DNA from: Puffinus mauretanicus
Lineage: Eukaryota; Chordata; Aves; Procellariiformes; Procellariidae
Reading direction: 5' to 3'
NCBI GenBank assembly: GCA_023333565.1
Contig: JAJKFH010000948.1
Span: 5,406,001 to 5,470,000, forward strand
Length of the DNA stretch: 64,000 nt
Shown: positions 49,545-62,600 of the stretch, piece after piece
Layout of the letters: the number at the start of each line of letters is the position of its first letter
How positions within the stretch are numbered: the stretch's first letter is position 1
Notes under the pieces: model-generated
Database searches by the model: none
Seen by the model: only the letters and a program-made list of their open reading frames with translations
Told to the model about the DNA's origin: nothing
Program-made: the position numbers and the translations under genes

Positions 49545-52500
49545 ATTGCTTTGGAAAACTTCAGCCATGCTACACAGTACTCGCAGCTCATGAAATATGC
49601 TGGTTATTAACTCTTTCACTTGAAATAAAATGCGTGTAAGAAGCCACACAAAATAGCAAAGTTTTGTGATTCCATTTTAAAAAGAGTAAGGTAAGACCTA
49701 AGTGCAGCTTGAGGTCAAATCACAGCTACCAAAGCATTTATTAGTATTTCCTGTCACTACTAAACTGACAGGAATAATTGCCTGCATTGCTAAAAAAGAC
49801 TGAAGGAATGCAATAAAACTGTCATCCCAAAGATTGGGATCTTTAACAAGGACTATCCAACTTCATAAGAGCATCAGGAATCATTTATCTTATGCCTAAT
49901 CTCAGAGGCTCTCAGTTCTACAGTGCCCATTCTGGTGATACCCCTAAGGAAATAGATCCAGGATTGAAAGTGGGGAATAGGTTAAGCAGGTTTTTGGTGC
50001 AATATAGCAGCAAAAACAAATCAACACAGACTACAGTTATTAGCTTTCTACATGCAAAAATCTCCTGAGTTAACCAGCAAGTGCCTCCCAGACTCCGTGC
50101 AGAATGGAGTGCTACTTGAAGAACCTCCAGCTAGCCCCTATGGAGCTAAGCGTGGAGAATTGCATGGTGGAATCACAGCAAGTCTACACCTGATGTAATT
50201 AGCCCTGCACCTCATAAGTGCAGCCCTCAAATTAATGTGGCTGTTCAAACTGTATAGAAATCTGTGACTGAGCAAGCATTTCTTCCCAGTGTGGTGAAGA
50301 GAGATCTACTTGATGGCTCAGCATCAGCTCAAGGACTTCCAATGTAGTATGAGATGACTGTGCTGTGTAGATATACTAGGATACCTATGCTAGAAAAAAG
50401 AAACATTTTCAGAAGTAAAAATGAAAATTAAGAATTCCGTTTGTTTAAAAAAAAGGAAAGCAACAGTAGCAAAAATATCAAGAGAAAATAAAGTATACAA
50501 TGTAAATGGAAAACAGGCTGCTTTATTCTAGGCTTTGTTTTCATTTTAGGTGGTTTCACAACAGTGTAATTCTAGTGACTTACCACTCTATAAAGGCAAA
50601 ACCAAGCTCTTGAGTAGATAGACGGTCCTGAACAAAAATCTCATAGCTGAATAATGCTGAACTTTGGGGAGTTTAATTCCATAGTTACCTCTTGGCAACC
50701 CCTCTGGGGCTTTAAAATATTGGCTAGATTCCATTTCTACCTAAGCCTCTTCATAATTATATTTTTCTAAGGAAAATACACAGAGAAATAAAGAAGACAA
50801 GGAAGAAAAGGAATGCCACTCAGACATTTCTCAAAAGGAGAGTGCAGTGTCTGTGTAAATGAGAAAATAGTTCAAGGTGAGATCTGTGGAGGTAAACAAG
50901 AGAAAGAAAAAGTGTGCTCAAAGATGAAACAAGAAAGATACCTTGCCAGTAAAATTTGTAAGTTATCTGTAATTTGCTCCAGGATAGGTGGGGAAACATG
51001 ACAGGAGGACAGCAATCTTTTTTCCTATGGTAAATAATGAAAACATACCAGAAGGTCTCACAAGAAGACGTCCTTGAAGAACAAGTAAAGTAAGTCAAGA
51101 ATATTTTGAGGTCAAGCAGTATTCCTCTAACATTTCATAGCTTCCCCATGTAGGCAAGCATTAACTGTAGGTACAGTAGGCACCTGTATGGCACCGATCA
51201 GAAAACAATAGTACACCGATTTTTGTTTCTTTTAGTATGTGCAACAGAAGGTATGTATTACAAAATAGACTAGCTTTAAGCAACTGAGCAGTTCCAAATT
51301 CATAACAAACAAACCATACATTTAAAAAAAGCTGTACCTTCCCAAGATCAAGCAAAGAGCTAACTGTAAATCACAACAAAATCATTTTTTTCCTTAGCTT
51401 TGAAACTCTCTTGTGGTAAAAGAATATAACAGATAACCCTTCCTTTCACAGGCAGACAAAGGAGGAACAAAGCTAGCCAACCTCAAAACAGGACTTTGGA
51501 GGAATTTCAGCAAAGTATCTAATAGTGAAATTGTGAAAAGCCTTCTATAGGCACGCAAAATCCCCTGGCACGTGATGTCAGAGCTACTGCTCCTTTCTGA
51601 GCATATGAAGAAGGGTCTTAGCAGTGGGAGCCTGAGAACCGAGATCACTCACAAGCTGCATCAAGATCTACCTGGATACGTCTGAAGGGCTCAGCTTAGC
51701 TGATGAGGTAGAGTAACTGGAGAAGAGTAAAGAGCGGGATTGCAAAGCAAAGGATTAATGAAACACCCAGAGGCTGGCATGGAGAAGGTTGGGGAGGGGG
51801 GAGGGTGGAAAGCCAGATAGTTTGAGAAAAGGAAAGCCACAGGCAGAACAGACAGAAAGAGAAAGCACCACTGGCGCTCCACTCTCCACAGACAGGCATG
51901 CTAGTCGAGAAGGGTGGGCTGGATGGGAAGGGTAGTTACAAATAAGACATGGCAGCTAGCTTTATTACTACAACTCAGATAAGCTGCATTAGTACTGCAC
52001 TCAGGCAGGGTTAATTAGCTGTTCTAAGCATCCCGGCTCCACTATTTATTTCTGTATGGAACATCACCCATAGCGATTTGTTTATATGGGGAGCATGTGA
52101 CCAGTCAGAGGAATAAACCAAGTCTTGCAAATCCTAGATTGGCATGATAAGCACTGGCACATCATCTAGAAGTGAAGCCCAACTCTCCTCACACCACTTA
52201 CATGCGTTTTTCCATTTTAATCTTCTACACTACCAAATGGGGCAAAGACTAACACTACCCTGTTTCTGAGAGTTAAAAGCAGATCTGTAAAACACAAGAA
52301 TGAAATAAATCACAGAAATCCACTTCAAACCTCAACACATCTCACATTAATATTACAGCAACTCCATGTAAGCACCAGACTATAAAAATTCATTCTATCA
52401 GCATCATTGGGTACCTAGAGCAGTATTAATCACCCACCATCTGACTTCTGATGTAAAAAGATAACTGCCATGTTCCTTCTCACCATGCAGCTCTGTTACA

Positions 52501-55500
52501 GCCTCTCCTCTGCCTCTCACGTCACCTTTGTCAGCAGGTAATTCTCATCTGAGCTATTTAATTAAATTATTTTCTCGACAGTGCTCTGACACACCAGTAC
52601 CTTGCTGTGATAAGGTCCCCTAATGCACACCATGACCATGTTAATGTTGCATATTGTGCCCAAACCAGAATCTACTGCGAGCGCCTTAACTTTCCTTGAA
52701 GTTTTAATTGTTCAAGACCCAAGTCCAAGAATTTGTCTCCCTAAATTAACATTGCAGAAGGTTCCATTCTTTCACTGCCAGAAGCATGCTAGCACAGCAA
52801 GATGAATTAATGTTTAGCTCATTCATTTACTCAAACAAATATTTTGGCTGTAGAAGATACTGTCAGCACATTACATTAAAGACTCTTTTCAGTGTTAATT
52901 ATTGCCAAATACCAGCCAATAATTTCTTCTAAATTCCGCATAGCCTCTGAACACCTGTGACCCTGATCTCACTCACAACCACAGTAAACCCTTCTTTCCT
53001 TCCAGCTTAGTAGGTAATTGGGCAGCAGAACTGTTGCACTATAATCAAGCCTGATAACATTCACCACATTATCTTCTCTTCACCCATCACTTCTTAGCAA
53101 ATTCACCACACTGGTCACTTCTCCTTCAGTCAGGCATTTCCCACGACCACTTACTGTCTGGCAGTATGTTATCCCACAAAGCTGGAGCGAGTCCAGCACG
53201 CAGGAGGGCAGCAGAAGAGCTATGAACCCCACGTTCTCTTCAGACACAGAGCTTGTCCCATGCACTTCAGTTTCAACATTTGCATGCACCCTGTAGATTT
53301 TAGCGCTTGATATTTCCTGGCTAGTACTCTAAGAAGAGCCTCCAAGGTCTGGTTCCTCCCAGGTCCTTCAGACATGCAGACTCTCCGATCCCTTCTTAAT
53401 TTCTCCTTTAAACTATAGAGAACAGTGGCAGCGAATTTGTCTCATTTGTGTTTCCTGGCCTAAAACACGTGTGCGTATACACCATCACATTGCAACTCAG
53501 ATTTTCCTTTATACTCCTAAGGACCTCTTTACTTTTGTGTATGCCTTCAATTCCTCATTTCCTTGTGATTTCAATCCAATAAATGATTCCTTCTTCAGTG
53601 GTTGCAAGAGCACTAATTAGACATGGGGAAAAAATTTCTGAGAAAAACATTTCTGCACCAAAAGATAAGATATGGTTTGTCAGAAATTATTCTGGCCCAG
53701 TCTGTTACAAATGTAGTCAGTCTTTCTGATGTCCCAGCCTCCTGAACTTCAAGTCCATGAAAAACATCGTTGGGTGTTTTTTTTTTTTTGGTTAATTGGT
53801 TGGTTTTTTAGAGGTTTGGGTTTTTTTTTTGAGGGGGGGGGCCTTGGCAGGGAGGGAAGCTTCATTGTAACATTTCTTAAAATGAACATTTAATACTGTT
53901 TCAGAATGTTTTAAGACTAAATTTACATGCATTTATTCTTAAACATGTAAAACATAACAAAGAACATTTTTGAATCATATAAAATGTTTCTGTTCATCTG
54001 AAGTAATTTTGACTTTTGATGTTTTTGTGCTGCCAGTGAAGTGAAAAAAACACTTCATATTACTGTAAATATAACATTCTCTCTAAAATGAACTATTCTA
54101 GTCATTCTCAGCCCATCTTCTCCCAAACTTGGATAAACAGAAAAATATATTCAAATTTCCTGTATTTTTACGTACAGCCTTCGATCACTTGCATATTACG
54201 TAAAATCCTCTTCCTTTTTTAAACCTACACACTAGCTTATATGTAAACTTCAAAACAGTTTTGCAAACCTGATATGTCATCACTAAACTTCGGGCTGCCT
54301 CTTGTACGATCTTCCCTAATCTAACCTGAAACGTCAGGGACTTCCCCCGCCCCAACACAGGCAAGATCAAGCAAAATGACTGATCTTATCTCTGCAAAAT
54401 GACTAATCTTATCTCTGCAAAATAAAGTAGGAAAAATAAAATATCTGAAAACTAACATTATCTATTTTGATAAAATTATGTATATGCTAGTTTTCCTGAA
54501 TGATACTTGATTTTATGGAAGACTTTCATACAATGAAAAGCAGCTTTTGTGTGGTAAATAACATCTGGAGTAAAAAGTGAATGGAGATTTTGGTGGGTTT
54601 TTTTTTTGTCCCTCCACTCCATAGATCATTTCCCCATCCTCTCCTTCTATGTGTATTCATGTGTGAACACGAGCTATCTACAGTCAAAAGGAAAGTGTAT
54701 GCCTTTCAAATTTCAGCAGGTTGTCATTCTTTCAACACATTACAGAACACACTGCAATTCAATAAAGCACAGTGAATTTTGACCTGGCACACTTATCTCA
54801 GCCTTACTCATTTCCTCTGAGAAAAAACTAAATATTCTTGTAATCATATTGCTTTTTGGGATTAGTTTTTCTCTCTCTGTGCCCCCTTTCCCCCCCATCC
54901 GTTTGAGCTTCTTGGGATGGTGGAACAAGAACCTGACTTTGGGGTTTTTATTATTACTCTTTTTATTGCATCCAGAACCACTGATGGCAACAGATATATC
55001 TCCGGAAGCTTTGAATCAGAACAAGGTCCTGCTGGTAGGATGGCACCTTTTCCAAAGACGTAACATTGTGCCTGCTAAATGTGGTCTCCAGTCCTTTTCC
55101 CATCTGGATTCTTCCAACAGTGCTCTTGGCTCAATTTCCTTTCATGTGCCCATCCTCCTTCTAATATGAAGGTCACAGCATCCTACAAAGGATTTTCAAA
55201 CACTTGAAGTTAAAATTCACTGAGAATTCTACCTTTTTAACCCTTCGTCCCATGCACTCATAACCTTATTGAGCCATTTCTCTGAAAAACTTTCTAAATA
55301 CTCTCACCTTTTTACCTAAACACAACAGAACATATAGATGTACTGTTTGTGTCCTTATGAGCTATATTTGTATAAGATTTTTCTCCTGGTCTTCAGATGA
55401 AGGGAGACTGGAGAAAGAGTAGCAGGAGAGGATTGATTTTTTTGCTTTTCTTTCTTCCCTCTTTTCTCCACTTGTCCATCCCTCCTTTCTTTCTGCTCAG

Positions 55501-56052
55501 TCTTCAATCACAGTCTGATCCTGGGAAGATGCCAGTAATGAAGAAAGTTTTTGTTAGGGGGTAAGAACTAGTATTTTTTATATCTAGACTCAAACTGGTC
55601 AAACGAACAGCAGTTTTCTCTGTGCCCCATGAGACAAAGTTAAAATGGTCTGCCAGTGAAGTCTGTGGTCTGCTTTTACATCTAACAAGGGCTGTAAGAC
55701 AGTAATCATGAACTAGTCTAAACATTTTGCTTTGAAGTCTTTTCAATGTGGAAAACTCATAACACTTCAAAGTGACAGTTTCTCTCTTAAAAGAAAATGA
55801 GCAACAACTGAGTCGATATCCTAGAATTTGAAATAACTGCAGAGTTTCTAACCAAAAAACACGTTGCAGAAATGGTAGGAGGTAATATAGTTTCAGAACA
55901 CAGAAACCATGAAACACAGTAATTCTGAGTTACCACAGATATTTTAGCCAGAAATTCTCTGGCAGGTATTTACAAGTGTGCCAATGAATGTGAAATCAAC
56001 GTCTGAGATGAGATAAAACAAATTCAAAATTACACTGCCTCAGGCACAAGGG
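49545..56052. other. AT-rich tract, no recognised genes
   Basis: About 6.5 kb. Notable small items are a T run and T-rich/G-run patch (about 53777-53843, ending in nine G), a 23-bp tandem pair (54371-54416) and T runs near 54598-54608. The open frame at 55504-55917 on the minus strand is the longest here but has no recognisable domain. Confidence 0.6.
54371..54416. repeat. 23-bp tandem duplication
   Basis: gcaaaatgactgatcttatc plus tct is followed by the same 23 bases with one change (G to A). A partial third unit (gcaaaata) comes after. The close match suggests a fairly recent duplication. Confidence 0.9.
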
Positions 56053-56314
56053 TGTGCTGGTTTTGGCTGGGACGATAAAGTAAATTTTCTTCACAGTAGC
56101 TAGTATGAGGCTATGTTTTGGATTTGTGCTGGAAACACTGTTGATAACACAGGGATGTTTTCATTACTGCTGAGCAGTGCTTACACAGAGTCAAGGCCTT
56201 TTCTGCTTCTCACATCACCCCACCAGCGAGGAGACTGGGGGTGCACAAGAAGCTGGGAGGGGACACAGCTGGGACAGCTGACCCCAACTGACCAAAGGGA
56301 TGTCCCATACCATA

Positions 56315-56322
56315 TGACGTCA
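56315..56322. promoter_or_regulatory. CRE-like palindrome TGACGTCA in LTR
   Basis: A perfect TGACGTCA, the consensus site for CREB/ATF factors, sits 9 bases before the TATA box of this LTR. The other LTR copies hold degraded versions at the same place (tgacgtcg, tgacatca, tgacgaca). Binding is inferred from the motif alone. Confidence 0.6.
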
Positions 56323-56331
56323 TGTTCAGCA

Positions 56332-56338
56332 TATAAAG
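56332..56338 (+). promoter_or_regulatory. TATA box of the LTR promoter
   Basis: TATAAAG, just downstream of the CRE-like site, in the position expected for the U3 promoter of the LTR. Confidence 0.6.
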
Positions 56339-56656
56339 CTGGGGAAGAAGAAGGAATGGTGGGACATTTAGAGTGATGTCATTTGTCTTCCCAAGTAACC
56401 GTTACGCATGATGGAGCCCTGATTTCCTGGAGATGGCTGAACATCTGCCTGCCAATGGGAAGTAGCGAATGAACTCCTTGTTTTGCTTTGCTTGCATGTG
56501 TGGCTTTTGCTTTACCTATTAAACTGTCTTTATCTCAACCCACAAGTTTTCTCACTTTTACCCTTCCAATTTTCTCCCCCATCCCATTGTGGGGGGGAGT
56601 GAGCGAGCGGCTGTGTGGGGCTTAGTTGCCAGCTGGGGTTAAACCACAACAAACGG

Positions 56657-59600
56657 GTACACTGATGTTACCTTATTTATAAACCTGATTTACTACATAA
56701 GCTTTGGAGACCATGAATTCTCTAACTCAGCAGACATGCGTGCATGCGCACACTTGCATGTCACTCTCCCTCTTATCACTTTGAAGCCTGTTAGCAAATT
56801 TCAATCAAATCAGATAACCAGCTGAGGTCCCAAAGATATGAAGTTCCCTCAAGTTTGACAAGAAAAGGTAAGAAAACCCCGTAGCAATTCTATCACTGAA
56901 AGAAAAGCTGAAGGTCACCCTTCTGGGACACCATGGAAAGACATTACATGAATGTCTCAAAAGCAGTAACATCTCTGTCAGTGCTTGCCCCTTAAGGGAT
57001 ATCGGAAAACCCGGCCATATGAGGCTCAGAGATAAGCAGTAACCAGCCTTCATTAGCTTTGGTGCTCATACTGCTTCCTTTACTTGTTATAATAACAGCA
57101 AGTATGTGTATCTATTGGAGTGTAGGCACTCTATGTTCTAAGGGCTATACAAATATATAGAAAAGTATTTTTCCTGCCCTACAGAAGTTGCCATTCCCCT
57201 CAGTGAGATCGGGGAAAAAACAAAGAATCAAAATCAACCCACACGGCCTTGGGAGATACTCACGTGCACCTTTCACAAAGACATTTGGGTGAGAATAGTG
57301 CTTAGATCCCCAGAGCCAGTCCAGAGGTGGATACAGAACAGGAGACTGCTTTAATTCTCTCCTGGCTGCGCACAGTAACTGCTGTGCAGTGGGGTTAGCT
57401 GAAGTCTAATAAGCTTAGTAGCTGATATGGTGCCTGCACCTTATCAATAAGTATTTTTGATAACTCTAAGTCACCAGAACCCCCAGGAGAGAGGGTATCA
57501 ATAACAGGCATATCACAATCATTTCTTTTCCTTTCATTCTGTAAGTAAAAGCCAAGACACTCAAAGCGATCACAACGAATCTATACACTGTAGCTATGTA
57601 ATTATTTTGGAGGTTTTTCTAATTGAAGTTTTTCAGACTTTATTAACTGAACTTTCAGACTATAAAAAGGGAATAAAAATAATGCAACCACACAATGTAG
57701 ACTGTATTGGAAGTCACAGATCACAGCAATACGTAGGATTTCATGTATATAAAGTTTTTGTTTCTCTTTTACTAGATAAATCACACATGGACAGATGGGT
57801 TTGCATTTTCTATTTGTTCTGTTACGGAGTTTACACATTTCTTTACCCCATTACCTATTGATTGCAATGTAACAAACATTCATGATTTTTATTTCTAAAA
57901 AGATTTTCTATTAAAATGGTGTGGATATAGGGAGAGGAAAAATAAACCTAGTCCTAGATCCTCAGTTGACATAAACAGATACATCTCTGTATCTAAATCA
58001 CCTCATGTAAATGTAGGTAATTTATAATAGGTGAATTTGTTCTATAATACACAATGCTTTTATTTAAAGTGAATAGGTACTCCATGTAAAGTGGCAAAAG
58101 CCTATTAAGACCATGTCTATGCAGCATTCAGAGTAGCTCTATATTAGAGAAACTTGCATTAGCAAGAAATCATTCTGCTTAGGGATGATTGTTTAAATTA
58201 TTAATATATACATATTGCCGTGACTAAATTGCCAAGTAATTTGTTCTAAGATAAATTAAACATACTGAGAGAAATCTGGCCTTGCTAGAGTCAGTGGAAG
58301 TTTCTTCAACTTTAATAGTCCAGGACTTGACCTTCAGTTAAGGATGATGATGTCTCAGTACCTCTGGATTTACAGTAGCAGTATAAAGAAAAAAATGCAA
58401 ATTGATACCAATGTTTTATGACCCAATCAGTACTTATCCCTCTAAAAGAAATTTGTATGTATATGTTACACTAAGAATTAACTGATTACTGATCTACAAC
58501 ATTTACTATACTTTGAAGCAAGCTAACTAGTTTTAGACGTATTAACCTGTGCTAGAAGGTTAAATTGTTGCCCATGTGTTTTAGAATTATTGGCATTTTA
58601 TTCATATTCATCATAGAAAACTAGGACAGAAAAATGCTGCTTTCAATCAAGCCAATGCATCATAATTATTTCCTGATTGACAAGATGTCTGATTACAATT
58701 TATACTGTATCTTGCTAATTTATGAAAGATCCTTTAAAAGTGATTTTTTAACCTTCCAGCGTGTAAGCTCCAGTCCAGAAAAGCATCCAAGTGTTTTGAG
58801 TCTCACCAAAATCAATGGTGTATTACTCATACACCTAAAAAACATGTGTTTAAGCTTCTGCCTGGATCAACTACATAGTTTATACCTACCTAGAGGTTAT
58901 AAATAGGTATCGAGAAGGCAAGTAAAAATGTCCTTGACATTTTGGAGCTGTCCTGCTCTCTTCTTGGTAAGATCCTCCTCTTAGATGCTTACAAAACCTT
59001 GGTAAATTAAGCCATCTGAGACAAAGTTTTCCATCCCTATATGTCTGCCTCAATTCCTTCTCCTATCACAGCATATCCACATAACGACTATAACTCAAGA
59101 TGAAACCCAGCAAAGTGCTGCTTTCTCCCCCCATCTCAATGCCTTGATTTCCATGCAAAGGAAAAAGGATATACAAAAAGGAGAAGAACGGAAGAGACAT
59201 CACTTTCAAAGACTCCCTCAGTCTCCAGTTTCCCTGGGGCACACCATGGCACATAGCAGAAGACGGTCCAGATGCAAACATATTTATCTTGTTCTGTCCA
59301 GCTCTCAGAATGACTTGTGGGCTACGTGTGGGCACTTCACACTCTGCAAGGGAGACTTAATTTTAGCATGGGCACTCATCCTCCTCTTAAAGAGGCACAT
59401 GATCCTACAACAGTCTGTCCCAGCTACCAACCACAGAAACTTTTTATTTCCATATGCACAGGGCAACATTTGACTCTGTAATGGGACCCTAAGTCAGTCA
59501 GAGCTGTAAACTAAGCCTATCTAGATCTTCTTTTTACAGTTATTTCCTCACGGATAACCAAAAAAATCCAGATTTTATTAGAATGTAAACCGTCACACTG

Positions 59601-62600
59601 GCACACTTAGGTTTTAAATAAGGAGAATTCAAAGCAATATGGTGAGAGAGAATATGGGGAAGCGAGGCAGGTTTAGAATCAGTTCGCTCTGGGACCAGTA
59701 CGTCCTTGCAGCTGAGTACTTGTTTCTAAGCTTTGCTTCAGAATAATCTGTGATTTCCTGAAGAGCAAACAACGTTACTCATTTTCTGGGGAGCAGCCAA
59801 GAATGGTGTAGGCAGAAAAGCTCCCAAGAAACAGAAGGTGTCACAAGAGAAGCAGGTAGAAAAGATTTGAGGGGAATCACTGCACCAAGGTAGGAGCAGA
59901 GGGCCAGACATCAGAAGATGAGGGACAGGGAGCTCCCTAGGAGCCAGAGGATACTGTGCAATCTCCTTCCCACCAGGTATTTCAGGACAATGTGGTCGCT
60001 CTTCTCCTGAAGTTACATGACATAATAGTGAACATACAGAGAAAAACAAATACTACCCATCACAGGCTCCCTGGAAAGGTAGCAACCATACGCTCTGGGC
60101 ATGATGCTTCTTAAGGCTGGGACAAAGAGTCAATATCCCCCATAATTAGTCTCTGGCAACAAGGGGTGTATATAGCATAGGCTCAAAACTAGGAAAAGAG
60201 GTGCTATGTACCCCGGCAATGGGAAGGTAACCGGACTAGGATATTGAGAGACAACAACACGAGTAGAGATTGTGAGGAGACAGACTGGAAAAGAGTTGAG
60301 GTTGTCATAATAAACAAGATGATAAAAATACTATATAAGGAAGCTGCATGCGGAGCAGATGGGTATTTGCTGTGGAAACTGGGGACACTGTTCTCATCGG
60401 TGAGCAATAAGTAAGGAGTAGGGATGGAGAAAGATTTTATTGTCAAAAAGCATTTCCCAAAGAACAGGGAGTACTCTGAGACTCTCAACTCACAACATTC
60501 CTACTTCAAATGGCCTTGCAAAATGGACGCTTCATCTGACTAGGTGAATAGCTCACCTTTACAGAGGATGACGACTTATTACAGCTATCTGCCATGTTTA
60601 CTCCGTTAGCCCAAGTGGCAGATATCCAACTGTGCAACGAATTCTAAGACTGACATTGAGTATAATGTAGATCATTTGCAGAATTTCACTTGTTTGAAAA
60701 TTATATTCTAACTGTAGTGTTTGTTTTCATTAAAAACATTGGAAATTAAAGAACAAGATATATGTAAAATCATACATTAAAGAGATGCTACTGTTGCCTA
60801 ACCAAATATTCAGAAAAGGAAGGGAAGGTCAGACAAAATGTGGCCTATGTATAACTTTAGCTCCACTTCCTTAACATTTTACAAATTTGTTCAAAAGGAG
60901 ACAAACATGTTAATAAATTCAGTGTATGTGAAAAACACAGTTTGAAAAATGTAAGTGGGTAAGATATTATAGTCATATGTCACAATTTTCTTCAAAGGCA
61001 GAATCTCTTTTTTAGAGGCAAATACAAGTTCAGTATTTTGTCAGGAAAGCATTAGCATAAATATTTTTATCTTTCCTGTATTGGAATCAGCAACCAAAGT
61101 GAAAGGAAGAAAGTATTACGGTCTGTAAAGAGAGTCCTCATGAAACAATGCAGTTTAAATGAAGTTAAGTTTAGATTTGGGCTTACTGATGAAATCCCAA
61201 AATTAATTAAAAAGAAGCTCAAAATCAGAATTCAAAACAGTAATAACTGTGACACACATGGTATATTGATAATGTAGGTAGCTTTAAAACAATTTTTATA
61301 AATTGTTCAGGTTTCAATTATAAGAGTATTCAGAGATCTTACCTGAGCCCAGAAACTTCTTGTGCCAAGCACTTGAGATAAAACTCAAGTTTGCTTAAAA
61401 ATATATATAGATTTAAAAAACACATTTTTTTTAAATCTGCAGCAAATTTGTTAAAGACAAAGTTTATTTCTCTTAAAAAAAAACAAACAAACTAACATTT
61501 TGTAAGAAAGTGTCAGTGCTCATTCACAAAATGTAGAGCAAATTTCCCCCGCTAAAACCCTCCCCAAAACCCCAGAAATGTCAGAGACCTTTTTGTCACT
61601 CACCCCATGCTCATTTTTTAAATAGAAAATTTAGTCAGAAAGCTATTTAGTTTTATGTCTTACACAAGCTTAGAGGAAATCCATCTCATACAAAAGCTAC
61701 AAGTCAAGAACTACCTTGATGGTTACCCTTTTTCCCTGCCTCCTTTTCTTTTTTTTCATCTGTATGCAGGAAGAGGTCAAGGGTTTTCCATGGGACAAAC
61801 TACAACAGTATAACAGCTTTCATTTAAGAGAAGAATCAAGAAATAGGGTATGCAACTTTTAAACTTATGCACACTCTAAGCATTATTCAATTTTTAATGG
61901 CTAGACAGTTTTAAAACACATTTGGCTTCACATTATACAGTATAAGCAAAAACCTATCAATTTCCCTTTATCCCTGTATAAAATTACACTTACTGCTTCT
62001 ATATGACTTTATGTAGGACACAACTTACAATTTGTGAGAATAGGAACTTGAAAAGGCAACAGATTTTCCTCCAAATTGTAAGGTTTTACTGTTAACAGCC
62101 AATAAAAGGAGTCGGGCAAGCTCAACATAAAAATACGTCCTTTTATAAACTCTTTAAAAAGTAGTAAGCTCTTCGTAAAGTAGTACTCTTTATAAAGTAG
62201 TAAGCTGCAAAAACAACAACAACAAAAAGACAACAAGAAATATAAATATCCTCTAAAGCACATCAACTTGTTACTGAAAGGAAAAGCCAGGACTCCTCTT
62301 TCCCACATCCAACAGCTCTTCTCCATCACGCGTGTGTGTAGTGACCCATACTCAGAGTTGCAGCCTCTCTCTTCTGTGCAGCACTGTACCAAGGGACATG
62401 TCGAGGTTGCTTTTGAGGGGCCAGGGCCCTTCTCGGTGCAAGCTTAGAGGGCCCCAATGAACTGGCATTGGCATTCAAACTCCAGGTGCTGCAGAGCCAC
62501 AGGGAATATGACCAATGCAATCAGGTAAAACGTTATGTCCTAAGAAGGAGCCATGAATATGAACTATACAGGTCTGACAGGGCTAGCACTAGAAGTGCTG

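Larger units (their letters stand above)
56053..56651 (+). mobile_element. solo LTR, avian ERVL-type
   Basis: A 599-bp plus-strand LTR starting TGTGCTGGTTTTGGCTGGGA and ending GGGTTAAACCACAACA. The flanking bases AAGGG (56048-56052) and AACGG (56652-56656) agree at four of five positions, as expected for an ageing 5-bp target duplication. Control elements are visible in order: a perfect CRE palindrome (56315-56322), a TATA box (56332-56338) and an ATTAAA polyadenylation signal (56518-56523). No coding sequence of a provirus lies beside it. The open frame at 56113-56376 is LTR sequence and is not a gene. Confidence 0.92.

Noticed and set aside
55504..55917. Minus-strand frame of 137 codons
   Set aside because: Composition is typical of AT-rich noncoding DNA and no domain or flanking splice pattern is recognised.
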